This document shows, piece after piece, positions 29,440 to 37,341 of a stretch of 64,000 nt of DNA. Where the stretch lies: positions 248,001 to 312,000 of the forward strand of contig JABABQ010000062.1 in assembly GCA_014238155.1 (NCBI GenBank), in the 5' to 3' direction. The translations under genes and the position numbers were made by a program. How positions within the stretch are numbered: position 1 is the stretch's first letter; each line of letters begins with the position of its first letter. Source of the DNA: Rhizobiaceae bacterium. GTDB lineage: Bacteria; Pseudomonadota; Alphaproteobacteria; Rhizobiales; Rhizobiaceae. Under the pieces are notes generated by a model. That model made no database searches. It had not been told where the DNA came from and saw nothing but the letters and a program-made list of their open reading frames with translations.

Positions 29440-30651
29440 ATGACCCGCCGCAACGCGAACAGAGGATTGATGACCACGTCAATTCATGCTGGTGAGGGGC
29501 CTGATCCGACCACCGGAGCTTCGGCGCCAGCCCTGTATATGTCGTCGACATTTGTCACCGATCAGGTTGCCGGATTTTCGGCCCACAATCTTGAGGAACA
29601 GGCACCCTATCTGTATGCGCGCTGGGCGAATCCAAATGTTCGGACACTGGAAGCCAAGATCAGCGCATTGGAGGGCACCGGGGATTGTCTTTGCCTGGCG
29701 TCGGGAATGGCGGCGGCGACGGCGATATTTTTAACATTCCTGTCGGCTGGCGATCACGTAATCGTCTCCGATGTTTCCTATGCCGGTGTGGCAGAACTGG
29801 CCCGCGATACTCTGCCGCGTCTTGGTATGACGGTGAGCATGGTGGATATGTCGGACCTCGCGGCGGTTTCCGGTGCGATTAGACCCAATACAAAGCTCAT
29901 ACACACCGAAAGCCCGGTCAATCCAATCGGTCGACTGACTGATCTCGCGGCCGTGGCAAAACTTGCGCACGATGCCGGGGCGTTGATTTCCTGCGATGCC
30001 ACCTTCGCCTCTCCGCTGGGCCAGGCGCACGTGCAAATGGGCATCGATTTGATCATGCATTCGGCGACCAAGTATATTGGTGGCCACGGCGATGCAGTTG
30101 GTGGTGCGGTTGCGGGCAACAAGCAATTGATTGACAAGATGCGCACTGAGTCGGCTATTCACCATGGCGGGATCATGTCCCCATTCAATGCCTGGATAAT
30201 TGCCCGGGGCATGGCAACGTTACCGCTGCGGATGAAGGCCCATGAAGCCGGTGCCATGGCGGTTGCATCGTGGCTGGAAAGCCAAAAGACAGTTACAAAA
30301 GTTATTTATCCCGGCCTCAAGTCACACCCGCAATATCATATCGCCCAACAACAAATGACCAATACATCCGGCATGATTTCTTTTCAGGTCGGAGACCGCG
30401 AGCGTGGCGAAGCGATCGCTCAGCAGATGATCGATCAATTTGAAATCATCCATTACGCGGTTTCACTTGGCCACCATCGCAGTCTGATTTTCTGGATGGG
30501 AACCGATGCGCTGATGGAAACCTCTTTCCGCCTTGAAGGGGATCAGTTGCAGAGTTATCGGGCGTATGCTGGTGATGGTGTCTTTCGACTGTCGGTCGGG
30601 CTGGAAGACGCCGACGACCTGATAGCAGATCTGGGACGGGTGCTTGGCTGA
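29440..30651 (+). CDS. Cys/Met metabolism PLP-dependent enzyme (cystathionine gamma-synthase/methionine gamma-lyase family)
   Basis: 403-residue fold-type I PLP enzyme. The start TTSIHAGEGPDPTTGASAPALYMSSTF, the YARWANPNVRTLEAKISALEG block, the SGMAAATA phosphate region and the PLP lysine in MHSATKYIGGHGD (about residue 208) are family hallmarks. The reaction may be gamma-elimination of methionine, gamma-synthesis of cystathionine or sulfhydrylation; sequence alone does not decide. The 90-base leader carries one copy of the recurrent TGAACGGCTCTAA motif, and a second copy starts at its own stop codon. Confidence 0.88.
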   Translation: MTRRNANRGLMTTSIHAGEGPDPTTGASAPALYMSSTFVTDQVAGFSAHNLEEQAPYLYARWANPNVRTLEAKISALEGTGDCLCLASGMAAATAIFLTFLSAGDHVIVSDVSYAGVAELARDTLPRLGMTVSMVDMSDLAAVSGAIRPNTKLIHTESPVNPIGRLTDLAAVAKLAHDAGALISCDATFASPLGQAHVQMGIDLIMHSATKYIGGHGDAVGGAVAGNKQLIDKMRTESAIHHGGIMSPFNAWIIARGMATLPLRMKAHEAGAMAVASWLESQKTVTKVIYPGLKSHPQYHIAQQQMTNTSGMISFQVGDRERGEAIAQQMIDQFEIIHYAVSLGHHRSLIFWMGTDALMETSFRLEGDQLQSYRAYAGDGVFRLSVGLEDADDLIADLGRVLG

Positions 30652-30668
30652 ACGGCTCTAGCAGGCCC

Positions 30669-30698
30669 AAAAAAAGGGCCTGTTGATACAACAGGCCC
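30669..30698 (-). terminator. Terminator of the BCCT transporter gene
   Basis: A 9-bp stem (GGGCCTGTT at 30676-30684 with AACAGGCCC at 30690-30698) is followed on the minus strand by seven T (30669-30675). It separates the convergent PLP-enzyme and BCCT genes and may act in both directions. Confidence 0.85.
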
Positions 30699-30750
30699 CT
30701 TCAATTTCAACTGATCAGTTTCGCTGTTCATATGACAGCGATCGACAGGT

Positions 30751-32559
30751 TCAGGCCCGGTCCCGGACACCGTCACGATATAGTGCCTTGATGAGCGCAA
30801 TGCACATCAACCCCATAACCATTGTGAACGGTAGGGCACCGATAATCATGGCGCTTTTCAAGGCTTCCATCGGATCGGCACCACCCTGGGTATTGCCTGC
30901 GACAAGCAACGTACCAATCACCAGGGTGAGAATCACGCCCCAGACGATGCGGTGTTTGATGCCGGTTTCCTGTTCGCCACCAGACATGATGGTGTTCATG
31001 ACCAGGATGCCCGAGTCTGCCGAAGTCACCAGGAAGGTCATAATCAGCACAACGCACATGATGGTGATGGCGGCCAGGAAAGGTCCTGATATCATCTGAC
31101 CCAGTGTAACGAAGAGCTTCGCCGTGTTGGAAGCACCGACAATGACTCCATTTGCGCTGCCAGTCAGTTCAAGGTCAATCGCCGTACCACCCAGAATGGT
31201 CATCCAGGCAAAACACACAAGTGCTGGCAGGAATACACATCCAACGATGAACTCGCGAACTGTGCGACCGCGTGAAATACGGGCCAGGAAGAGGCCAACG
31301 AAGGGCGAAAATGCAATCCACCAGGCCCAGTAAAACGTTGTCCAGCCAGCTTGCCAGCCAAATTGACGCCCCTGTTCACCAGCTGCATAAGCCGCAGTTT
31401 GAGCTTCCGCGGGCAATTCTGCAGCAGCACCAGTGAGGCCTTTTTGGAAACCATCAAGAGAACCCCAGGCGTTTGTAGCTCCTCCATACAGATCGCCTGC
31501 CAGTGATTGAGCAGCAGCAGGTAGTGCAGCCGCAAACTCGGCCTGCGATTGCGGACCATAAGCACCAAAGGACAGGGATATGAAATTTAGCAGATAGTCC
31601 GCCAGCGCCGAAACATAAGTCGACATTGCGAAGACAAATGATCCAAATACCACGAATGTCAGCAATAAAATAAGAGACAGAACGAGGTTCAGGTTGGACA
31701 GATATTTAACGCCTCGACCAACACCCGAAACCGCCGAAATAATCGACAGGCCCATTATCATGACCAGGCCGGAAACGAGACCTACAGTTCCAGGTTTGGG
31801 GGCGTCGCCCGCAAGATCCATCATCCAGTCCATACCGGTAACCGCATAGACGCCGTCAATGAACTGGCTGACGCCAAAACCGATGGTAACCGATACGCCA
31901 AGGATGGTTGCAACGACACCCAATACATCGACAATATGACCCAATACGCCATTCAATGCTTTGCCAAAAAGTGGTGTCAGCGCCGTGCGAATGGTGAGTG
32001 GCATATCCCGGGTGTAGGCGTAATAGGCCAGCGAGAGGCCGGTTACGACGTAGATTGCCCAGGCATGAAAACCGTAGTGAAGATAGGTGTATCGATAGGC
32101 CCCGGTCAGGCCATCTGGTGCGTTGGGTGCTACCTGCCCGGAGACTGTGAGCGGATTGGAACCCCAAAGTCCGAGAGGTTCTGCGGTCGCAAAGACCATC
32201 AGGCCAACGCCCAAACCAGCACCAAACATCATCGAAAACCATGAGAAGTTGGAAAATTCAGGTTTTTCACCTTCCGTGCCCATAAGCCGTTTTCCGGTTT
32301 GAGGCAGGACAGCAAGGATCAAAAGGAAAAAGGCAAAAAACCCAACAATGACAATGTAGAAACTGTTGAAACTCTTCAGCAGAAGGCCGTTGACGCTTCC
32401 CAGGACGGAATTGGCATTTCCAGGAAATACCAGTGCCCAGATGACCAGCAATACCATGGAAAGTTTGCTGATCAGGGCAATGGGAAGGCTGTAGCCTTCG
32501 TAAAATCCTGAAGGTTGTTTTTGAATTACGAGTTCAGTGAATGGTTCTTTTATGGCCAT
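30751..32559 (-). CDS. BCCT family (betaine/carnitine/choline) transporter
   Basis: 602 residues from ATG 32559, which has GGGAGGGG just upstream; an earlier in-frame start at 32604 lacks this site. Twelve or so membrane segments are visible. Family motifs include FSWFSMMFGAGLGVGLMVFATAEPLGLW and the signature WTTFYWAWWIAFSPFVGLFLARISRGRTVREF. Such proteins take up quaternary ammonium or related osmolytes with Na+ or H+. A loop of about 60 residues rich in Ala and Gly (AALPAAAQSLAGDLYGGATN...) before the signature is longer than in BetP-type proteins. Confidence 0.92.
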   Translation of the reverse strand: MAIKEPFTELVIQKQPSGFYEGYSLPIALISKLSMVLLVIWALVFPGNANSVLGSVNGLLLKSFNSFYIVIVGFFAFFLLILAVLPQTGKRLMGTEGEKPEFSNFSWFSMMFGAGLGVGLMVFATAEPLGLWGSNPLTVSGQVAPNAPDGLTGAYRYTYLHYGFHAWAIYVVTGLSLAYYAYTRDMPLTIRTALTPLFGKALNGVLGHIVDVLGVVATILGVSVTIGFGVSQFIDGVYAVTGMDWMMDLAGDAPKPGTVGLVSGLVMIMGLSIISAVSGVGRGVKYLSNLNLVLSLILLLTFVVFGSFVFAMSTYVSALADYLLNFISLSFGAYGPQSQAEFAAALPAAAQSLAGDLYGGATNAWGSLDGFQKGLTGAAAELPAEAQTAAYAAGEQGRQFGWQAGWTTFYWAWWIAFSPFVGLFLARISRGRTVREFIVGCVFLPALVCFAWMTILGGTAIDLELTGSANGVIVGASNTAKLFVTLGQMISGPFLAAITIMCVVLIMTFLVTSADSGILVMNTIMSGGEQETGIKHRIVWGVILTLVIGTLLVAGNTQGGADPMEALKSAMIIGALPFTMVMGLMCIALIKALYRDGVRDRA

Positions 32560-32871
32560 GTTCCCCTCCCCGGGAGTAGCGTCAAAGGTATCAGAGGTTT
32601 GCACTACTATAATTTCACGACCGGTTCAAACGCGACATAATCTGACGCTGTTTTCCGGTGTCGACCAAACGACCGCTTGGATGAATTTAATTCCATTTAA
32701 CCGTCAACGGTTTTACAGTTATAATGCGAATCATGCGGCTGGGGCTGATACCATTGCGATGCGTTCAACCTCAATGAAATATGCACCTGTGTTTGCAGAT
32801 GGTGGAAAACGCGTTGATTCAACTCGTTTGAGCACCAGTCGGCAACGCGATGGAACAGAAAGACGCCCAAC

Positions 32872-33612
32872 ATGATGCTGGATTGGCAGTGCCGGTTGCT
32901 GGAAAACTATCGCTGGGAACTGGAACAGATGGACCTGGAAGTGGTGCCATCGACGGATTTCGAAGCGCTTGAAGAGGTGGTGCGCGAGATGTCTCCCAAA
33001 CGTGACTGGGAGCTTACGCCACATTTTTCAACAAAGGAAAATACTTTTACCACCAAGGACGCCTTCTGGATCGGGGTCTGGCTGGACAACCGCTGCATTG
33101 GCACGGTGGCCAGCAAACTTCAAAGCACCGGAGAGGAGGAACTTGGGTCTTATATCCGCCGCTATTGGAACCGGGTTTACCGAAACGGATCAAACGTCGA
33201 TTTCGAATTTGGCGACTGGCAAAAACAGAGCCTTTCAGACTATAGCGGCGATATTATTTATTCCGGTGAATTTCGCGTTCACCCTGACTATCAGGGAATG
33301 CGGTTTGCCGAACCCATGGCGATGTTTTTACGGGTTTATTCGTTCCTTCGCTGGGAAGATGCCAGTCTGTTTTACATCTTTATGGAAGACGAAAATGCGC
33401 GCCGCGGGAGCCTTGCATCCAGAGTGCAGATGACAATTCAGATCCCGCAGGCGCTCAACTGGAGAATTGCGCCGTCCCAAGCAAAATCTGACTATTGGCT
33501 GTGCGCGATGGAGAAGCGCCATTATCGCGACTTTGTTCGCCAATGGGCTGAATCTCAAAAGAAACCACGGTCGACAAAGTCACAAATTGCGGTAATCCAC
33601 CGCCGACCTTGA
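32872..33612 (+). CDS. GNAT-like acetyltransferase domain protein (unknown substrate)
   Basis: 246 residues. The central part (WIGVWLDNRCIGTVASKL, then YSGEFRVHPDYQGMRFAEPMAMFLRVYSF) has the beta4-loop-alpha arrangement of GNAT acetyl-CoA-binding domains, with HPDYQGMRFA in the position of the acetyl-CoA loop. The similarity is by pattern only. Two adjacent ATGs occur at the start. Its last 158 bases overlap the 3' end of a convergent reading frame (33455-33991), so one of the two ends may be shorter than shown. Confidence 0.6.
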   Translation: MMLDWQCRLLENYRWELEQMDLEVVPSTDFEALEEVVREMSPKRDWELTPHFSTKENTFTTKDAFWIGVWLDNRCIGTVASKLQSTGEEELGSYIRRYWNRVYRNGSNVDFEFGDWQKQSLSDYSGDIIYSGEFRVHPDYQGMRFAEPMAMFLRVYSFLRWEDASLFYIFMEDENARRGSLASRVQMTIQIPQALNWRIAPSQAKSDYWLCAMEKRHYRDFVRQWAESQKKPRSTKSQIAVIHRRP

Positions 33613-33991
33613 AGGGCAGAACCAGCCGTTCATAGGCGACGTCGAAAAGGTCGCCATTGCGCTTGCCATTGTGGCAGACATATTGAAATGTCGGTTCACC
33701 AAACCGATCGATATCGTAAGCCTCAAGAATTTTTTCAGAACCGCTGGTTTTGGCAAGGTCCGCCTGCCAGGAATTTCCAAGCACCTTATTGGCCAGTGAA
33801 TTTCGGCCGGTAAATAATTCAATCGGCAGTTTGGTGTTTGCATCAATCGTCAACAGAGCAAGATCATCGGCATACTGTAGGAGCTTTTCTCCCAGCTCAT
33901 TTTTGCGCCAGCTGCGAAACAAGGCATTCTGTTTTGGATCGATTGCATGTTCGAGCAACGATATGGGCAGGGTTTTAGTTTGAAAATACAT
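33455..33991 (-). CDS. Hypothetical protein, possible PAS-like domain
   Basis: 178 residues from the ATG at 33991, whose first codons overlap the end of the upstream 86-residue gene by 17 bases. The N-terminal half (ALFRSWRKNELGEKLLQYADDLALLTIDANTKLPIELFTGRNSLANKVLG) and the later DVAYERLVLPFKVGGGLPQFVTLSTVVSFE resemble small alphaproteobacterial PAS-type sensory domains, but I cannot confirm this. It ends inside the convergent GNAT-like gene. No catalytic motif is visible. Confidence 0.5.
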   Translation of the reverse strand: MYFQTKTLPISLLEHAIDPKQNALFRSWRKNELGEKLLQYADDLALLTIDANTKLPIELFTGRNSLANKVLGNSWQADLAKTSGSEKILEAYDIDRFGEPTFQYVCHNGKRNGDLFDVAYERLVLPFKVGGGLPQFVTLSTVVSFEIQPIGEQSRDNGASPSRTANSQILLGTAQFSS

Positions 33992-34235
33992 AGCCGGTAT
34001 CCGCAGCGTGGCGCAGTTTTGTAATGACAGTTGAATATTCGGAGAAAAATTCGGCCCGCTCATCTGGAGTAAATTTGCTTACGTCATTGTGACGAGCGAC
34101 CCGCAGACACCACAGGTCCCATAATTCCTTGCACTTGAATTTTTCCGTAGACCGCCAGAGAAATTCAATATCTGCGTCACTGATTTCTACATTTGGCGAA
34201 TGTTGCAAGGAGCGTTGAGTATGTTCATCGGTCAT
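33975..34235 (-). CDS. Small hypothetical protein (86 aa)
   Basis: 86 residues, charged, predicted mostly helical, with a Trp/Cys-rich middle (EFLWRSTEKFKCKELWDLWCLRVARHND). I do not recognise a family. It starts 37 bases after the XRE regulator gene and overlaps the next gene by 17 bases, so the three probably form one transcript. No signal peptide or membrane segment. Confidence 0.55.
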   Translation of the reverse strand: MTDEHTQRSLQHSPNVEISDADIEFLWRSTEKFKCKELWDLWCLRVARHNDVSKFTPDERAEFFSEYSTVITKLRHAADTGYVFSN

Positions 34236-34272
34236 ATTTAAAGTCCCTCAAGATCGTTTTTAGGCCTGACGA

Positions 34273-34704
34273 CTATCTTGTTTCCGTCAGGCGTCGCAAT
34301 TCGTCCGATAGCCGTTCGAGATACTCGCGGCCTGAAATTTTTTCGCTGCTGAGTTTCAGTTGCAAGTTGATATTGTTGCGAGCCTGTACGATGGCAGCTT
34401 CTATCAGTTCATCGTCATTTGCATTGCCCAAAGAGTCAATTGCCGGCTGCACCTTAGGTGCGGTATTCGGTTCAGCGACCTTGGCCTGGAACTGATCGTA
34501 ACTGGTATGCAAATCAAGATATCTGGGGTCAAAGTCTAATGCGGCGGCAATGCCAACCACATGCCTGGTCTTGCGTTTTGGATTGCTGTCGGCTTCGAGC
34601 GATTGAATGGCCTGCGGTGTAACGCTGATACGGCGGCTCAGTTCAGACTGGGACATGCCGCGCAATTCGCGCAGTTTCTTTATCCGCTGTCCGATTGAAT
34701 CCAT
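34273..34704 (-). CDS. XRE-family transcriptional regulator
   Basis: 143 residues. Residues 7-60 are a Cro/CI-type helix-turn-helix (RIKKLRELRGMSQSELSRRISVTPQAIQSLEADSNPK). The C-terminal half is charged and probably coiled (LKLSSEKISGREYLERLSDELRRL). It is the first gene of a three-gene minus-strand set with the two unknown proteins. A run of ten G lies 5 bases before the ATG, where the Shine-Dalgarno should be, and a 15-base element shared with the next upstream gene lies about 90 bases further out. Probably self-regulating, by inference. Confidence 0.8.
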   Translation of the reverse strand: MDSIGQRIKKLRELRGMSQSELSRRISVTPQAIQSLEADSNPKRKTRHVVGIAAALDFDPRYLDLHTSYDQFQAKVAEPNTAPKVQPAIDSLGNANDDELIEAAIVQARNNINLQLKLSSEKISGREYLERLSDELRRLTETR

Positions 34705-34709
34705 TTCGA

Positions 34710-34719
34710 CCCCCCCCCC
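34710..34719 (-). repeat. Poly-G(10) tract at the ribosome-binding position of the XRE gene
   Basis: Ten consecutive G on the coding (minus) strand end 5 bases before the ATG at 34704. The tract therefore takes the place of a Shine-Dalgarno sequence. Homopolymers of this length are prone to slipped-strand length change. Confidence 0.8.
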
Positions 34720-34793
34720 TCAAGTGTTGATTAGCATGCCTATGATACACCTCGCGGGCGTCTACAAGCAAGATTGCGGATCTGCACAGAAAC

Positions 34794-34808
34794 CAAATTT
34801 AATTGTAA
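34794..34808 (-). promoter_or_regulatory. Shared 15-base element upstream of the XRE gene
   Basis: TTACAATTAAATTTG (minus strand) lies 90 bases before the XRE start codon. An identical 15-mer lies 73 bases before the start of the 103-residue gene upstream. The right half-site here is weaker than in the other copy. Likely an operator or promoter element, by inference. Confidence 0.5.
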
Positions 34809-34868
34809 GTCAGTTTTATGGGATATTTGCAAGATGCTGGCGAAGATAATCCGGCGGGCAAGAATGTC

Positions 34869-35180
34869 CTACAACCGGCGTTGGTCAAGGCGTTCAACCT
34901 GGTGTTGATTTTCAACAAGTGATCTGGACAGGGCGAGTATTTTCCATTTGCACTGATCGCCGAACATGTCGCTGTTGGAATTTGGGTCAATCTGTTCCAG
35001 AAGAAACTCAATTAACGCAAGGGTTTTTTCAGTCGTAGCGGGCTTGACAAGCAACAAATAATTCCAGGCCGACTCCACCTCCTGCTTGAATTGTTTGATT
35101 TTTTCCTGGTCTCTTGATTCCATCGCACTGCGAAGCAATTTTGAACTTTGCTCGAATTCAACAATATGCTTTATCGTCAT
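34869..35180 (-). CDS. Small hypothetical protein (103 aa)
   Basis: 103 residues from the ATG at 35180 (MTIKHIVEFEQSSKLLRSAM). It appears all-helical, with a pattern ESRDQEKIKQFKQEVESAWNYLLLVKP. No recognised family, signal peptide or membrane segment. It lies upstream of the XRE operon on the same strand, 165 bases away, and shares a 15-base upstream element with it, suggesting joint control. A longer reading frame to 35270 lacks a convincing start. Confidence 0.5.
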   Translation of the reverse strand: MTIKHIVEFEQSSKLLRSAMESRDQEKIKQFKQEVESAWNYLLLVKPATTEKTLALIEFLLEQIDPNSNSDMFGDQCKWKILALSRSLVENQHQVERLDQRRL

Positions 35181-35252
35181 AATTCCCCCTATTGCCAGCG
35201 CGGCACGTCGGCCAAACGGATCGCATGTGAAACGAAATTCCAGCGTAGGGTA

Positions 35253-35267
35253 CAAATTTAATTGTAA
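35253..35267 (-). promoter_or_regulatory. Shared 15-base element with dyad symmetry upstream of the 103-aa gene
   Basis: On the minus strand GTTACAA-ttaaat-TTGTACC is a near-perfect dyad (6 of 7 positions). Its TTACAATTAAATTTG core is identical to the copy at 34794-34808. The size and symmetry suit an XRE-type repressor site; the neighbouring XRE protein is the obvious candidate. Confidence 0.5.
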
Positions 35268-35350
35268 CATACAAGTAAAATTGCCTAATCACACATTAGG
35301 AGTTTAAATTTTCACGAGTTCCGATTTGCAGCACAACGTTCGTCTGCAAG

Positions 35351-36283
35351 TCAGCTGCTGTCTTTTGCTAGACCGTCGGAAATTGGTTTCAGCATCGCAT
35401 AAAGTGTCGAATGGATTGGGGTCGCGACGCCGTATTGTCGTCCCAGACGCACCACATCACCGCTAAGATATTCATTTTCAAGCGGCTTTTTCTGGCGCAA
35501 ATCGTCCAGCATGGAGGCGTGCATGTAGGGCGGCAGCATTTGGACGAATTTCCAGTTGTCATCCAATACGCTGGTGGGGAGATCGGCTATGACGGCCTGT
35601 CCAACCTGAAATGCCTCAAAAATGGCATCTTTGAACAATTGTGCCGAAACGGCATTGTCGCGCAGCGGCCCAATGTCCAGACCGGTCAGCGTGGTTAACG
35701 AAGCAAGAGCCGTCTGACCGCAGAATTTCGACCATAATTGATGCAATATTTTTGAGGTTAACTTCGGAGTGGTCCCGGCTTCGGCAAGCAAATGCGACAG
35801 GATCTGGCAGCGCTCGCTATCGTGACCATCCGTCTCGCCAAATATCAGAATATCCAGCGGGGCGGTGTGTTTGATTATACCGGGTTGAACAATTTGCCCG
35901 GGGATACGGGCGACGCCGGGTACAACATGCTGCGCACCCACAATATTTGCCAACCGTTCCCATGCAGTCACACCGTTTTGACAGGTGATGATCATGGTGT
36001 CCGCTTCGATCATCGGCTTAATCGCCTGAGCGGCATCTTCAACATCGGTGTTTTTGACCATGAAAAATATTATGTCGACGGGTCCGATGTCATCGGGGTT
36101 GTTGCTGGCGTGCACATCTTGCAGATGAATATCGCCATTGGGACTTTTGATTTGCAGTCCGTCATTTTGCATGGCCTTCAAATGAGCGCCGCGAGCAATA
36201 AAGCTGACCTGATTGCCTGATTTGGCCAGACGTGCGCCAAAATATCCACCAAGTGCTCCAGCACCCATTATGGCAATTTTCAT
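35351..36283 (-). CDS. panE: 2-dehydropantoate 2-reductase (ketopantoate reductase)
   Basis: 310-residue NADPH-dependent enzyme of pantothenate synthesis or a related 2-oxoacid reductase. The cofactor motif IAIMGAGALGGYFGARLA is at the N-terminus, FFMVKNTDVEDA near residue 72, the ITCQNGV block near residue 99 and the catalytic Lys in LWSKFCGQTALASLTTLTG near residue 185. It lies alone between the accessory block and a divergent diguanylate cyclase gene. PanE paralogs with other substrates are common, so the exact reaction is inferred. Confidence 0.85.
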   Translation of the reverse strand: MKIAIMGAGALGGYFGARLAKSGNQVSFIARGAHLKAMQNDGLQIKSPNGDIHLQDVHASNNPDDIGPVDIIFFMVKNTDVEDAAQAIKPMIEADTMIITCQNGVTAWERLANIVGAQHVVPGVARIPGQIVQPGIIKHTAPLDILIFGETDGHDSERCQILSHLLAEAGTTPKLTSKILHQLWSKFCGQTALASLTTLTGLDIGPLRDNAVSAQLFKDAIFEAFQVGQAVIADLPTSVLDDNWKFVQMLPPYMHASMLDDLRQKKPLENEYLSGDVVRLGRQYGVATPIHSTLYAMLKPISDGLAKDSS

Positions 36284-36478
36284 GTCAGCAGTTTCCTATT
36301 ATTCCCGGATATTAGAACAATTAATGCCGCAGAGTTCAACTTTGCGGATCAAATAGATCGTATTTAAGATAAACCTGGATCAATTCGTTGGAAGATTACT
36401 AACTGTTTGTCCCAATTGAATGTTCAGCTTCGGCTGGCATCCTATCCGCTGACGCCAACGACCGACGGGCGGAGACCA

Positions 36479-37327
36479 ATGAAGAAGGCATTTGCCAACG
36501 CAATATTCATCACATTTGTGGCCATTGGGGTGACCTGGGCCATCATGTGGTTGTTCGCCCAGAAAGTGTATGGGTTCGTACCTGCCGAAGCGCTGTTGAA
36601 GTCGGCTCTTGTCTCAATGCTGATCGCATTCCCGACCGGATTGCTGCTGGAGGCGCAGAAAAGTCAAATGCTGGATACAAGCAAGCGGCTGCAAAAGTCC
36701 AAGCGACAGTTGCAGGAGGCACTGGATGAACTGAAACGCAATTCTCAACTGGACAGCCTGACTTCGGTGTTGAACCGAGGCAGCTTTTTGCAGCGACTGC
36801 AGCAGGTGCATCAAGATGGCGGGGAAGGTGCGTTGTTGATGATTGACGCTGATGATTTTAAATCAATCAACGATATGTTTGGACACGCTGCAGGAGATCG
36901 GGCGCTACGTATCATTGCCGACATCATAGCAATTTCTGTTGGTTCCTCAGATTTTGTCGGACGCCTTGGCGGTGAGGAGTTTGCAGTGTTTGTAAATGGC
37001 GGTGATCGCGAAGATGCCAAGCTTAGCGCAGAAAAAATTCGCAGTGAAATCGAGCAAGCCGAATTCTGGCCTACCGAATATCGCCGCCACCCGCTCGGGG
37101 TTAGCATTGGCGGTGAATTGCTGACGTCATCCAACACGCTGCCAGCCGCGCTGGCAAAGGCGGATGAGCGCATGTATCTGGCCAAGAATTTCGGTAAGAA
37201 CCGGTGTAAGATTCCTGATGCAGAAGTGCCCCCAAGCGCATCTCCCGCAACCGCCGCAACCGCCGCAACCGCCGCATCCGTCGCTCTTGCCGCAACGGAT
37301 CCAGTTGTCATCAAACAGTCAGCCTGA
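36479..37327 (+). CDS. Diguanylate cyclase (GGDEF domain) with N-terminal membrane segments
   Basis: 282 residues from ATG 36479, preceded by GGGCGGAG. Two membrane helices (AIFITFVAIGVTWAIMWLF and LLKSALVSMLIAFPTGLLL) and a short coiled coil precede the GGDEF domain at residues ~95-250. The active-site loop reads GGEEF, which is catalytically competent, and DDFKSINDMFGHAAGDRAL is present. It makes c-di-GMP from two GTP. The C-terminus (ATAATAATAASVALAATDP) is an Ala/Thr tail coded by repeated ACCGCCGCA units. Confidence 0.92.
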   Translation: MKKAFANAIFITFVAIGVTWAIMWLFAQKVYGFVPAEALLKSALVSMLIAFPTGLLLEAQKSQMLDTSKRLQKSKRQLQEALDELKRNSQLDSLTSVLNRGSFLQRLQQVHQDGGEGALLMIDADDFKSINDMFGHAAGDRALRIIADIIAISVGSSDFVGRLGGEEFAVFVNGGDREDAKLSAEKIRSEIEQAEFWPTEYRRHPLGVSIGGELLTSSNTLPAALAKADERMYLAKNFGKNRCKIPDAEVPPSASPATAATAATAASVALAATDPVVIKQSA

Positions 37328-37341
37328 CGCGGCGCCAACCG

